A stretch of DNA of 64,000 nucleotides, taken from the NCBI GenBank assembly GCA_951640165.1, contig OX621234.1, positions 6,949,001 through 7,013,000 of the forward strand, written 5' to 3'. Shown here in pieces: positions 21,572 to 30,380 of this stretch (positions are counted from its first letter, which is position 1; each line of letters opens with the position of its first letter). The position numbers were made by a program, and so were the translations under genes. The stretch is from Pseudoips prasinana. Lineage: Eukaryota > Arthropoda > Insecta > Lepidoptera > Nolidae. Below the pieces are notes generated by a model. The model saw only the letters and a list, made by a program, of their open reading frames with translations. It did not search any database and was not told the DNA's origin.

Positions 21572-21835
21572 TCCACAATACTTACTTCTCGTATGGGCAG
21601 TGGTTACCCTGGTGTCAGAGTAGTTGAAATCGCCCACTTGCCCTCTGACATGGCTTAACGACTGTTGTCTCAGAAGTACAACCGGAACCGACAGCTTAAC
21701 GTGCCCTCCGAAGCATGGAGACGCTGAGAAATTAAACCACTTTGGTGGTCACCCATCTATGGACTGACCGGGACCTTGTTGATTAACCTTGCCGATAACT
21801 TACGGACCGGTGAGAGCATCGAGCTATGAGCGCCA
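21572..21835 (-). mobile_element. 5S-rRNA-headed SINE copy
   Basis: Minus strand head: CTCACCGGTCCGTAAGTTAT, CCATAGATGGGTGACCACC; body TGTCGGTTCCGGTTGTAC; tail GAGAAGTAAGTATT. Confidence 0.75.
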
Positions 21836-22010
21836 CAATGGATTTGTGGATTATGCCATAATCGCCACGTTGTCGATCGCAGAATGATGGTCATAGTTGA
21901 CTGATAGACACCGCTGCCCGTTCTCTGGGAGGTATTCCCTCGGGTTGACTTGTACACCCCCCACGCGATGTCGGATGCCGATATTCTATGCCGTCAGTCA
22001 AACAGAAGAC
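21836..22010 (+). repeat. Dispersed family D copy
   Basis: GCCATAATCGCCACGTTGTC, CGCTGCCCGTTCTCTGGGAG and GATATTCTATGCCGTCAGTC match the 12.8 and 46.9 kb copies. Confidence 0.6.
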
Positions 22011-22029
22011 ACCAAATTTACTGTATTAA

Positions 22030-22366
22030 TGATGATGATGTCCTCCCGACCGAATTTCGGCCACGGCGGCTAGTCTTAATGGAGATGTGCACAAGTGTGT
22101 GCACAAACACATGGGCACTTTCTATTCCATCACTCTCATGATCCGATGGGACGCCTAGCGACACGACCGGAAAGAGTTCAGGTACAGGACCGACGGCTTT
22201 ACGTGCTCTCCGAGGCACGGGGGTGTAATACCGCCAACTTCCAGACTTCGGGCTGATACTGAGAAATTTCTTTTTACGGAAAAATCACTTTCTAGCCCGA
22301 CCCGGGATTTGAACCCAGGACCTCATTATCTGCGGTTGAACACGCTACCGCTAGACCAACGAGGCA
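22030..22366 (-). mobile_element. SINE-3, best preserved copy
   Basis: Reading leftward: GCCTCGTTGGTCTAGCGGTA (A box), GGTTCAAATCCCGGGTCGGG (B box), the body with CGTCGGTCCTGTACCTGAAC, and a GATGTCCTCCCG/CATCATCAT end. About 337 bp. The Pol III boxes look usable. Confidence 0.78.
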
Positions 22367-22654
22367 GTCGATTATTATATTAATACTAATAATGCGAAAG
22401 TCTGTATGTCTGTCCTGTCGAGAGCGAGTGTCTTTGTCATTATAATCTTGACCACGTTTAAATAATACAATATTTTTTTTACTTTGTAGAAGACGGAGTG
22501 GATTCCTGTAATGTTTTTGTTCGTGTTATCATTCACGCACTTTGGTGGTAATCTTTGTATAAAACTATTGGTCCAATTAATGACAATCTACTTAATGCAT
22601 ATTTAGAGGCTGTAAAGGGTATCTAAATATAATAAAATAGAATAAATAATACAA

Positions 22655-22790
22655 AATGCACCGATGATTTTGTGCGGGTCGTTGGAAACTGCTGGATGCG
22701 AATAGCGCAAGACCGGCAATTGTGGAGATCTTTGGGGGAGGCCTTTGTCCAGCAGTGGACGTCTTTCGGCTAATATGATGAAATATAATA
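22655..22790 (+). pseudogene. RTE-like LINE ORF2 C-terminal end
   Basis: Reads DDFVRVVGNCWMRIAQDRQ then LWRSLGEAFVQQWTSFG and a stop, without breaks over about 37 codons. A (ATG)n-like tail follows. Strongly 5'-truncated. Confidence 0.7.
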
Positions 22791-22805
22791 TCCTGTAACA
22801 TTATG

Positions 22806-23178
22806 CATAGAGCTTGTTCTATGGAAACCAGGTAACTGATATACTACATATAGTAATTTTCTTTTCGAAATACATTCTTACATAAATAATTACACTCAAA
22901 CTCAGTACAAACAGACATGTTCATGCACACAAATGCCTGTCCTAGGGCTCTACGGGCTAAGTCGCCACTACCTGACCAGTCGGACCATTTATGTCGTCAC
23001 ATGTGCTCATGGAAGCCGATTTAACGATTCATTAAGTCATTTTTAACCATTATTCATTTGAACGCCATTTAAGAGATCGATGTTCGGCGAGTTAGCCGGT
23101 AGAGCCCCTGGATGAGAATCGAACCCACGACCTGCGCCGTGAAAGGTAAGCATCTACCAACTAGGCTAACCGGCTGCG
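22806..23178 (-). mobile_element. SINE-2 copy interrupted by a MITE
   Basis: The 3' half (22806-22945: GGTTTCCATAGAACAAGCTC reversed) and the head (23113-23178: B box GGGTTCGATTCTCATCC, TTGGTAGATGCTTACC) flank a foreign insert at 22946-23112. Confidence 0.75.
22946..23112. mobile_element. GGGCTCTAC-ended MITE, ~165 bp
   Basis: Left end GGCTCTACGGGCTAAGTCGCC and right end (reversed) GGGGCTCTACCGGCTAACTC form inverted repeats. CCTAG on the left and CCTGG on the right may be the target duplication. A second, longer copy lies at 53970-54207. Superfamily not assigned. Confidence 0.75.
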
Positions 23179-23438
23179 TGGGTGCTCCAAATTGATATTA
23201 TTGATACATAATGATACAATTAGCAGAACATTATCCAATTAGCCAGAAAGTCCTACCTACCAATTAGTGATCGTTTTGGTTTCAAATAAAACGATACTTA
23301 GTACAAATAAATCAAACGTTGCATTAATAGTTGATTGAAATATTATATACATATAGTCACTAAAAATAGTAATATAAAAAATGTTTTAATTAACAAAACG
23401 GGGACTTCAAAACTTACTAGCAAGTATAATATAACTGA

Positions 23439-23607
23439 CTAGCTGTGCCCCGCGGTGTTACCCGCGTTAAATTTTATAAATTTTCTTTGCTATAAACCTC
23501 ACGGAGCCCTAGACCTTTCAAACGAATGCAAAACCGTGGAAATCGGTTCGTGCGTTCTGGAGTTATAGCGTCAGAAAGGAAAACCCGACTTATTTTTATA
23601 TAGTAGA
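23439..23607 (-). mobile_element. Helitron, 169 bp (tandem copy 1)
   Basis: Reversed 3' end CTAGCTGTGCCCCGCGGTGT at the left; right edge is the reverse complement of TCTACTATATAAAAATAAGT. It abuts copy 2 with no base between. Confidence 0.82.
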
Positions 23608-23776
23608 CTAGCTGTGCCCTGCGGTGTTACCCGCGTTCAATTTTATAAATTTTCTTTGCTATAAACCTCACGGAGCCCGAGACCTTTCCAACGAATGCAA
23701 AACCGTGGAAATCGGTTCGAGCGTTCTGGAGTTATAGCGTCAGGAAGGAAAACCCGACTTATTTTTATATAGTAGA
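23608..23776 (-). mobile_element. Helitron, 169 bp (tandem copy 2)
   Basis: Same length, termini and orientation as copy 1, differing at about 7 positions (for example CCCTGCGG for CCCCGCGG). Confidence 0.82.
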
Positions 23777-23849
23777 TATAGGTATATATTGCGGTGATTT
23801 AAATAATATGGAATGTGTCTGAAATAAATTATTTATTATTATTTAATTA

Positions 23850-24062
23850 TAAAAGAAGGGGAAGATACCTCGTAGAACATTCTCTGACCAAAGGAGACGT
23901 TTTCAAGAAAGGCAGACCCTAAACCGGCGAGCATGTATGAAGAATATAATGACGGTAAACGAGGCAAAAGATGTGTGCAAAGATCGTGTTAATGGAAATC
24001 CGTTGTCTCTGCCTACCCCTCTGGGAAACGGGCGTGAGTCTATGTATGTATGTATATAATAA
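23850..24062 (+). pseudogene. LINE ORF2 extreme C-terminus
   Basis: [24 protein letters not shown] and CKDR are readable across two frames, then a broken YPSGK region and the GAGTCTATGTATGTATGTAT tail. Same family as 32522-32874. Confidence 0.65.
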
Positions 24063-24065
24063 TTG

Positions 24066-24320
24066 ACGGTCACCGTAGCCTAGTTGGTAGTGCTCCTGCC
24101 TACGAAGCTGGTGGTCCTGGGTTCGAATCCCGGTAAGTGCTAATATTTATGTGATGAGCACGAGTATTTGTTTCTGAGTCATGGATGTTTTCTATGTATA
24201 TAAGTACTTATCTATCTATATAAGTACGTATATGGTCGCCTGGTACCCATAGTACAAGCTTTGCTTAGTTTGGGGCTAGGATGATCTGTGTGACATTGTC
24301 CCTAGATATTATATTATTAA
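24066..24320 (+). mobile_element. SINE-1 copy
   Basis: Near-complete: ACGGTCACCGTAGCCTAGTT head, GGTTCGAATCCCGGTAAGTG B box, GATGATCTGTGTGACATTGT and an ATT-rich tail. Confidence 0.85.
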
Positions 24321-24364
24321 TTATGTAAAAGCTAAGACCCTTTCACTGGCTTCAGGTATAGCAA

Positions 24365-24436
24365 GTCCAACTATTTTTGGGGGACCTTCTGTTTAACAGT
24401 GGACATCTTTCGGCTGATATGATGATGATGATGATG
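24365..24436 (+). repeat. RTE-like LINE 3' tip
   Basis: GGACATCTTTCGGCTGATAT followed by (GAT)n. Only the last ~70 bp remain. Confidence 0.6.
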
Positions 24437-24568
24437 AACAAGATTTTTTCATATAGTACTATAACTTACCGGCTTACCCTAGTAACACGAACCGTACGTT
24501 TTTAACATAATAACTCAGTTTCCAATATGATGAAAGCGAAAAATTTATTGCAATTAACTTATAATTTA

Positions 24569-24856
24569 CTAGATGAGCCCTGCGGTTTTACCCGCGCTAA
24601 ACTTTATAAAGGAACACTCCTCCCCCGTAACTGATAGCTTGATAATATGTAGCCTATATGTTGAACCAACTTCTTAGTAATATTCATGCAAAATTTGAAT
24701 TAAATCCACGCAGTACTTTTTGAATTTAGCCCGGACATACATACAGACAAAAATTCTAAAAACGATATTTTTACATAGATCACGCCCCAAGTATCCTTTT
24801 AAAAAAATATTCAATGTACAGTTTTGACTTTCCTACGATTTTATTATATGTATAGA
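24569..24856 (-). mobile_element. Helitron, 288 bp
   Basis: Left CTAGATGAGCCCTGCGGTTT (decayed 3' end) and right edge reverse complement of TCTATACATATAATAAAATC. Same family as 20804. Confidence 0.75.
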
Positions 24857-24859
24857 TAA

Positions 24860-25470
24860 TATTTGTATAAAACTCCGCCATTCCTCTAGCTTTGCTTCAA
24901 CTCTACACATCATCTGCTATTTATTATAATTAAGTATCAGTTTTAAATTAAATACCACATATACAACATGTAACTTAATTAACGCACATCCTGAAATTAG
25001 TTTGTTCAGAATCGTTTACTGATTCGACTTATATTATTTTAAATATAGGTAATTTTTTATTCAGAAATAATTACAACTACGGAAATTATTGTAATTTTAA
25101 CCCTGTACAGCCAAAACAAATTGAAATGGACCGTAAGTCAAAGTAATAAGACTTATAAATCGCAGTTTTATTTGTATTCAAAAAATTCCATCATTCAATA
25201 AAAAATAAAGAAAAATAAACTTTATTCCAAGAAACTAATTTAGTAAATGACAATGCATATAAATGTTAAATTAAAAAATCAGTGTATGTGGTACGATTAC
25301 AACATAATATTCTAATTGGGATGTATGAGGGAGTGCGTTAATTACGTTACATGTTGTATATACAGCATATATTGTTACCATCAGTTTTCCTTCTCGTATT
25401 TGATTCCGCACTGTCGGGGTCGATCGACAGTGGCCAATTAATACTCCCCTCAAGTTATATATATATGTAT
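24860..25470. other. Unassigned AT-rich stretch
   Basis: No family or gene recognised. Frames at 25271-25453 (-) and 25351-25566 (+) are short and have no motif; the latter runs into the SINE-1 copy. Confidence 0.4.
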
Positions 25471-25477
25471 ATATATG

Positions 25478-25713
25478 GACAACGTCACACAGATCATCCT
25501 AGCCCCAAACTAAGCAAAGCTTGTACTATGGGTACCAGGCGACGATATACATACTTATATAGATAGATAAATACTTAAATACACAGAAAACATCCATGAC
25601 TCAGAAACAAATATTCGTGCTCATCACACAAATATTTGCACTTACCGGGATTCGAACACAGGACCGCCAGCTTTGAAGGCAGGAGCACTACCAACTAGGC
25701 TACGGTGACCGTC
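25478..25713 (-). mobile_element. SINE-1 copy
   Basis: Complete in reverse, from GACGGTCACCGTAGCCTAGT at the right to GATCTGTGTGACGTTGTCC at the left. The tail is replaced by an (AT)n run. Confidence 0.82.
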
Positions 25714-25824
25714 AAAATAAAATAAGTATAACCTCTAACACTGCTGATCTTTTGGGAAATAACTCCTTGCTCAATCGAACGATTCTAAATCAAATATGCT
25801 AGAACTGTGGTTTTATCAATATGC

Positions 25825-25985
25825 ATGCCTAATGACTACAATGGGGACCGACAGCTTAACATGCCCTACAAAGCACGGAGACGCTCCAAAATTTAACGAC
25901 TTTGGTGGTCACTGATCTATGGATCGACCGCGAGCTTACTTGCTTTATCTCGCCGATCGCTTACAGCATCTAGCTTTGACCTAAC
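25825..25985 (-). mobile_element. 5S-rRNA-headed SINE, partial
   Basis: Minus strand GCGGTCGATCCATAGATCAG, then GTTAAGCTGTCGGTCCCCAT. The 3' portion with GCCCAGTAGGCC is missing. Confidence 0.55.
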
Positions 25986-26035
25986 TTTTTAACTGTAATG
26001 TTGACTTGTAACGTTATTCGAGAGTAGAGTAACAT

Positions 26036-26105
26036 ATCACCATCATCATCATGTCAGCAGAAAACATCCACTGCTGGTCAAAGGCCTCTCCAAAAGATTT
26101 CCATC
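26036..26105 (-). repeat. RTE-like LINE 3' tip
   Basis: CACCATCATCATCATGTCAG then AACATCCACTGCTGG, the reversed end of the RTE-like family. Confidence 0.55.
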
Positions 26106-26130
26106 ATTTGGATATATGGTGTGGATTTAT

Positions 26131-26382
26131 GGTCACCGTAGCCTAGTTGGTAGTGCTCCTGCCTACGAAGCTGGTGGTCCTGGGTTCGAATCCCGGTAAG
26201 TGCAAATATTTGTGTGATGAGCACGAATATTTGTTTCTGAGTCATGGATGTTTTCTATGTATATAAGTATTTATCTATCTATATAAGTATGTATATCGTC
26301 GCCTGGTACCCATAGTACAAGCTATGCTTAGTTTGGGGCTAAGATGATCTGTGTGACATTGTCCCGAGATATTATATATTAT
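26131..26382 (+). mobile_element. SINE-1 copy
   Basis: GGTCACCGTAGCCTAGTTGG head, intact B box, GACATTGTCCCGAGATATTA end. The next bases run into a family D copy. Confidence 0.83.
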
Positions 26383-26388
26383 ATGCCA

Positions 26389-26545
26389 TGCCAGGGATAT
26401 GCCATATATCGCCACGCTTGGCAGACGGGTTGGCGATCGCAATATGGTGGTCATAGTACACAGAGAGACGCTGCTGCCCCTTCCCTGATAGATATTCACT
26501 CGGGACGACTTTTACGCCCCCCCACAGAATGAGTACACCAATAAT
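26389..26545 (+). repeat. Dispersed family D copy
   Basis: GGATATGCCATATATCGCCA, GGCAGACGGGTTGGCGATCG and CGGGACGACTTTTACGCCCC. Confidence 0.6.
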
Positions 26546-26564
26546 ATGAGAATACTAGCTGTGC

Positions 26565-26865
26565 CCGCGACTTCGTTCGCGTGTTAATTAGTTTATTTTA
26601 ATATTTTGTTCTTTCTAAAATAAAAGATTTTTTCTAAAATAGAAGTAGCCTAAGTTACTCCTTATTACATCAGCTATCTGCCAATAAAAGTCCCGTCAAA
26701 ATCGATCCAGCCATTTCAGAAATTAGCCGGAACAAACAGACAGAGAGACAAAAATTGTAAAAAATGTTATTTTGGTGCAGGTACCGTATATATATTCATA
26801 TTATCTAGAAAAAAACGGTTATTTCAATATTACAAACAGACACTCCAATTTTATTTATTTGTATA
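26565..26865 (-). mobile_element. Helitron-like element
   Basis: Left CTAGCTGTGCCCGCGACTTC (reversed 3' terminus) and right TTTTATTTATTTGTATAGAT (reversed TCTATACAAATAAATAAAA). About 300 bp; the interior differs from the 3045 and 20804 families. Confidence 0.6.
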
Positions 26866-27775
26866 GATTTTTCGATGCCCCATAGATATTCTGCAATTAT
26901 ATTATCTAGATATATGTAGGATTCCCGTGAAGTTTTGATCACTAATTGGATTAACTCTGTTTAACTCACCAGGGTGGCACTTAATCGTTTCTAACCATGG
27001 GGGTGTCGTTGATGTCTGGCAGACTCTTTAGTTGTGTCATAGATACTTGCCACCTGTGCCATATACGAGTATATACAATATACGAATGGACTGAAGGTCG
27101 ATATCGGATGTGACCAAACATTAAAACGCATATGTGTGTTTTTTGGGTTCCGTAACCAAATGGCAAAATACGGAACCCTTATAGATTCGTCATGTCTGTC
27201 TGTCTGTCCGTCCGTATGTCACAGCCACTTTTCCGAAACTATAAGAGCTGTACTGTTGAAACTTGTTAAGTAGATGTATTCTGTGAACCGCATTAAGATT
27301 TTTACAAAAAAAATAGAAAAAGAACAATAATTTTGGGGGTTCCCCATACATAGAAATGAAATTCAATTTTTTTTTATATCTTACTCATACATGTGGGGAT
27401 CTATGGATAGGTCTTCAAAAATGATATTGAGGTTTCTAATATCATTTTTTTCTAATCTGATTACTTTGCGCGAGAGACACCTCCAAAGTGGTAAAATGGG
27501 TGTCCCCCCCCTCCTGTAACTTCCAAAATAAGAGAATAATTAAACTAAAAAAAATATATGATGTACATTACCATGCAAACTAACAACGAAAATTGGTTTG
27601 AACGAGATCTAGTAAGTAGCTTTTTTTTAATAAAATAAAAAAAAATAAAAAAGGTTTTTATTCACGTAGACTTTAAAAAGGCGCTTGTAAATAGTCAGAA
27701 CATGTTTGTAGTAATATACTTGTATACATTAGATATTATTTCTAGTAACAGATATTTAGGTACATCTTGTATGAA

Positions 27776-30044
27776 CGTATGAATGTATTATAAAAGCTTT
27801 TAAGAGTATTAAAAGGAAAGGCACAGAAGATTTGTGGGGACTGTCTGTTAAAGCAATTGAATCAATCATACTAAACATTGCTACAATCCTTGCAGCCATC
27901 TTCAATGGCTGTATAAGTGATGGTGTCTTTCCCGATTTAATGAAAATAAGTAAGATAATACCCATTTTCAAGGCAGGTTGTTCAAAAAATGCCACGAATT
28001 ATAGGCCTATCTCAATACTACCAGCTTTAAGTAAAATATTTGAAAAGCTGATGCTCAGCCAAATGTTGTCGCACTTTAACGTGAATGAGATATTTCATAA
28101 CAAGCAGTTCGGGTTTACAAGGGGCCGCTCTACTCAGGATGCAGGTTGCACATTAATTAGGTCAATATTGGAGGCTTGGGAGGGATCACAGGATGCGCTG
28201 GGAGTTTTCTGTGATCTCTCTAAGGCTTTCGATTGCGTTGATCATCGTACGCTCGTTGTTAAACTGAAGTACTATGGAATATCTGGCACATCTCTTGATC
28301 TTGTGATGTCCTATTTATCGGGGCGACAACAGATGGTTTCGATAGGCGGTGTCACTTCGGCACGTCATCCTGTGAAAATGGGGGTGCCCCAAGGATCTAT
28401 ATTGGGCCCATTTTTATTTCTAGTTTATATAAATGATCTCCCTTATCTGGTAGAGAAAGTATCAGACATAGTTTTGTTCGCTGATGATACGTCGCTCATA
28501 TTTAAAGTAAATAGAAAGGATAAAGATCTTATTGAGCATAATAAAACACTCAGCTTTATATCAGAATGGTTTTCGGCAAATAATCTCTTGTTAAATGCAG
28601 GGAAAACTAAATGCATCAGGTTCTCATTGCCGAATGTGACTCAAATTGTACCAACAGTTGCACTTAATGCGAAAATATTAGATCTAGTCCCATCGACCGT
28701 ATTTTTAGGATTGACACTTGATTCAAAATTGCAATGGGGTCCTCAGATTGAAAAGTTAGCAGGTAAATTAAGTTCGGCTTCCTATGCTGTTTGGAAAATA
28801 AGGCAATTGTCAGATGAACAAACTGCTAGATTAGTGTATTTCGCGTACTTTCATAGCATTATGTCGTATGGCATTCTGCTGTGGGGTTCGGCGGCTGACA
28901 TAGGTACTATTTTTGTATTGCAGAAAAGAGCAGTCAGAGCCATTTATGGTTTAGGCAGTCGCGATTCTTTGCGAAATTTGTTTAAAGAAATAAATATACT
29001 TACTGTGCCATCGGAATATATATATCAGAATATAATGTTTGTTAGAAAAAATATTCATAATTATAAAAAGAAAAGTGAACTGCATAATATAAATACTAGG
29101 AATAAAAACAAACTAGCCATGCCAGGCTTTAGAGTAAGCAAAACTAATAAATCATTTTTAGGAAATTGTATTAGGTTTTATAACAAGCTTCCTACTCAAA
29201 TTACTGATCTGCCTGACACAAGTTTTAAAACACATATTAAACGTATACTTATGGCTAGGGGTTATTACACCACTAAAGAGTACATCGATGACAAAGACGT
29301 CTGGCTCTCACTTCCTACCTGCACATTGCTCGCTGGAGATCTTGTAGCCATATAGACATGACTGATCTGCTGTGTTACGTGAACTATCTGTAAATGATTG
29401 CTATCATATACTTAATTTAAAATTATTGACTCTGTCTCAAAATGAATAATGTTATTGTTTCGAAGTTTTTCTTTTGTATACCTAAATATAATCTAAAATA
29501 ATAAGCATTCAGACAACCGATCGAGCATATATTGTGTTTGCCTACTAAATAATTACTCTAATTGGACCAAATCCCGTGTTCATGCCCGCTTGAGTATGTT
29601 TCGCCGGACCGTCTCAACTGGGTCGTGTTGAAACCGGTAGTAGATGAACCCACTGAGTTTGTTTCGCTGGGTCTTCTCAGTTGGGGCGCATTGGATCCGG
29701 TGGTAGCATTAAAGCGCGACCGTCGTTATTAACACAAGGTCCGTCATAATAATAATACCTTTAATATAGACAGAACCATTGACAATATGTAGTAAAAATA
29801 TTAGACTTAAACTAGATAATTAAACATTATCTCTTGACAATAACTTGATACGAGCTAGCTAAATATCATTTCTGTAATAAAATAAATTTTATAAATGTTT
29901 TCATACAAGATGTACCTAAATATCTATGTTACTAGAAATTATATCTAATGTATACAACTATATTACTACAAACATGTTCTGACTATTTACAAGCGCTTTT
30001 TTAAAGTCTACGTAAATAAAAACCTTTTTTATTTTATTTTATTT
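27776..30044 (+). mobile_element. Jockey-type LINE, 5'-truncated, 2.27 kb
   Basis: Open frame from ~27775 through 29355, then a 3' UTR. In the UTR a ~65-bp motif (TTTCGCCGGACCGTCTCAAC; TTTCGCTGGGTCTTCTCAGT) occurs twice near 29600-29710, and the end is AAAAACCTTTTTTATTTTAT. The apurinic endonuclease half is missing. It is nested inside 27629-30164. Whether the last ~280 bp (29762-30044) are its own UTR or a further insertion is not certain. Confidence 0.65.
27832..29355 (+). CDS. Reverse transcriptase of a Jockey-type non-LTR retrotransposon (5'-truncated ORF2)
   Basis: The frame is open for over 500 codons without interruption. RT blocks in order: NYRPISILPALSKIFEKLM (residues ~57-75), KQFGFTRGRSTQDA (~91-104), FCDLSKAFDCVDH motif A (~125-137), GVPQGSILGPFLFLVYIND motif B (~182-200), LFADDTSLIF motif C with the catalytic Asp pair (~212-221), then NAGKTKC (~254-260), FLGLTLDSKLQW and a thumb/connection region ending DKDVWLSLPTCTLLAG. 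These enzymes prime on nicked chromosomal DNA. Jockey clade is inferred from the RYNKLP-like C-terminus. Upstream residues reading KAFKSIKRKGTED are in frame before the listed start, so this Met is not the true start; the endonuclease domain was lost at integration. All catalytic motifs look intact, so the truncation is probably fairly recent. Confidence 0.9.
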   Translation: MWGLSVKAIESIILNIATILAAIFNGCISDGVFPDLMKISKIIPIFKAGCSKNATNYRPISILPALSKIFEKLMLSQMLSHFNVNEIFHNKQFGFTRGRSTQDAGCTLIRSILEAWEGSQDALGVFCDLSKAFDCVDHRTLVVKLKYYGISGTSLDLVMSYLSGRQQMVSIGGVTSARHPVKMGVPQGSILGPFLFLVYINDLPYLVEKVSDIVLFADDTSLIFKVNRKDKDLIEHNKTLSFISEWFSANNLLLNAGKTKCIRFSLPNVTQIVPTVALNAKILDLVPSTVFLGLTLDSKLQWGPQIEKLAGKLSSASYAVWKIRQLSDEQTARLVYFAYFHSIMSYGILLWGSAADIGTIFVLQKRAVRAIYGLGSRDSLRNLFKEINILTVPSEYIYQNIMFVRKNIHNYKKKSELHNINTRNKNKLAMPGFRVSKTNKSFLGNCIRFYNKLPTQITDLPDTSFKTHIKRILMARGYYTTKEYIDDKDVWLSLPTCTLLAGDLVAI

Positions 30045-30380
30045 AAACATTTATAAAATCTATTTTATTACAGAAATGATATTTAGCTAGCTCGTATCAA
30101 GTTATTGTCAAGAGATTATGTTTAATTATCTAGTTTAAGTCTAATATTTTTACTACATATTGTCAATACGTCATAAATCGTAAACCGCAATTTACCTTTC
30201 ATTTAATCAACTAATACTTGCTGTTACGGAACCCTTCATGGGCGAGCCCGACTCGCGCTTGGCCGGTTTTCTCTTTATTGCGGAACTTATAATTCCTTAT
30301 AAGTCTGAAAAAACAGTCATAGAGTACATACGACCGACTTAACATGACTGGGTGGGAACGGCGGAGAATATCAGCATATA

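Larger units (their letters stand above)
27629..30164 (-). mobile_element. Short LINE tail, reversed, split by a second LINE
   Basis: 27633-27774 (AAAAAAGGTTTTTATTCACG to TACATCTTGTATGAA) and 30045-30164 (AAACATTTATAAAATCTATT to GTCAA) join into the reverse complement of 29775-30044. It is therefore a minus-strand, 5'-truncated copy of the same 3' UTR, interrupted after ATGAA. Confidence 0.65.
27139..30270 (-). mobile_element. R repeat split by nested LINE insertions
   Basis: Left part 27139-27632 (GGGTTCCGTAACCAAATGGC to AACGAGATCTAGTAAGTAGC). Right part 30165-30270 (TACGTCATAAATCGTAAACC to CTCGCGCTTGGCCGGTTTT). Comparing with the uninterrupted copy at 44288-44872 shows the two parts are contiguous, with AATA repeated at both junctions. 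R has no frame. Confidence 0.8.

Noticed and set aside
22946..23112. Part of SINE-2
   Set aside because: Comparison with other SINE-2 copies shows it is an insertion with its own inverted ends.
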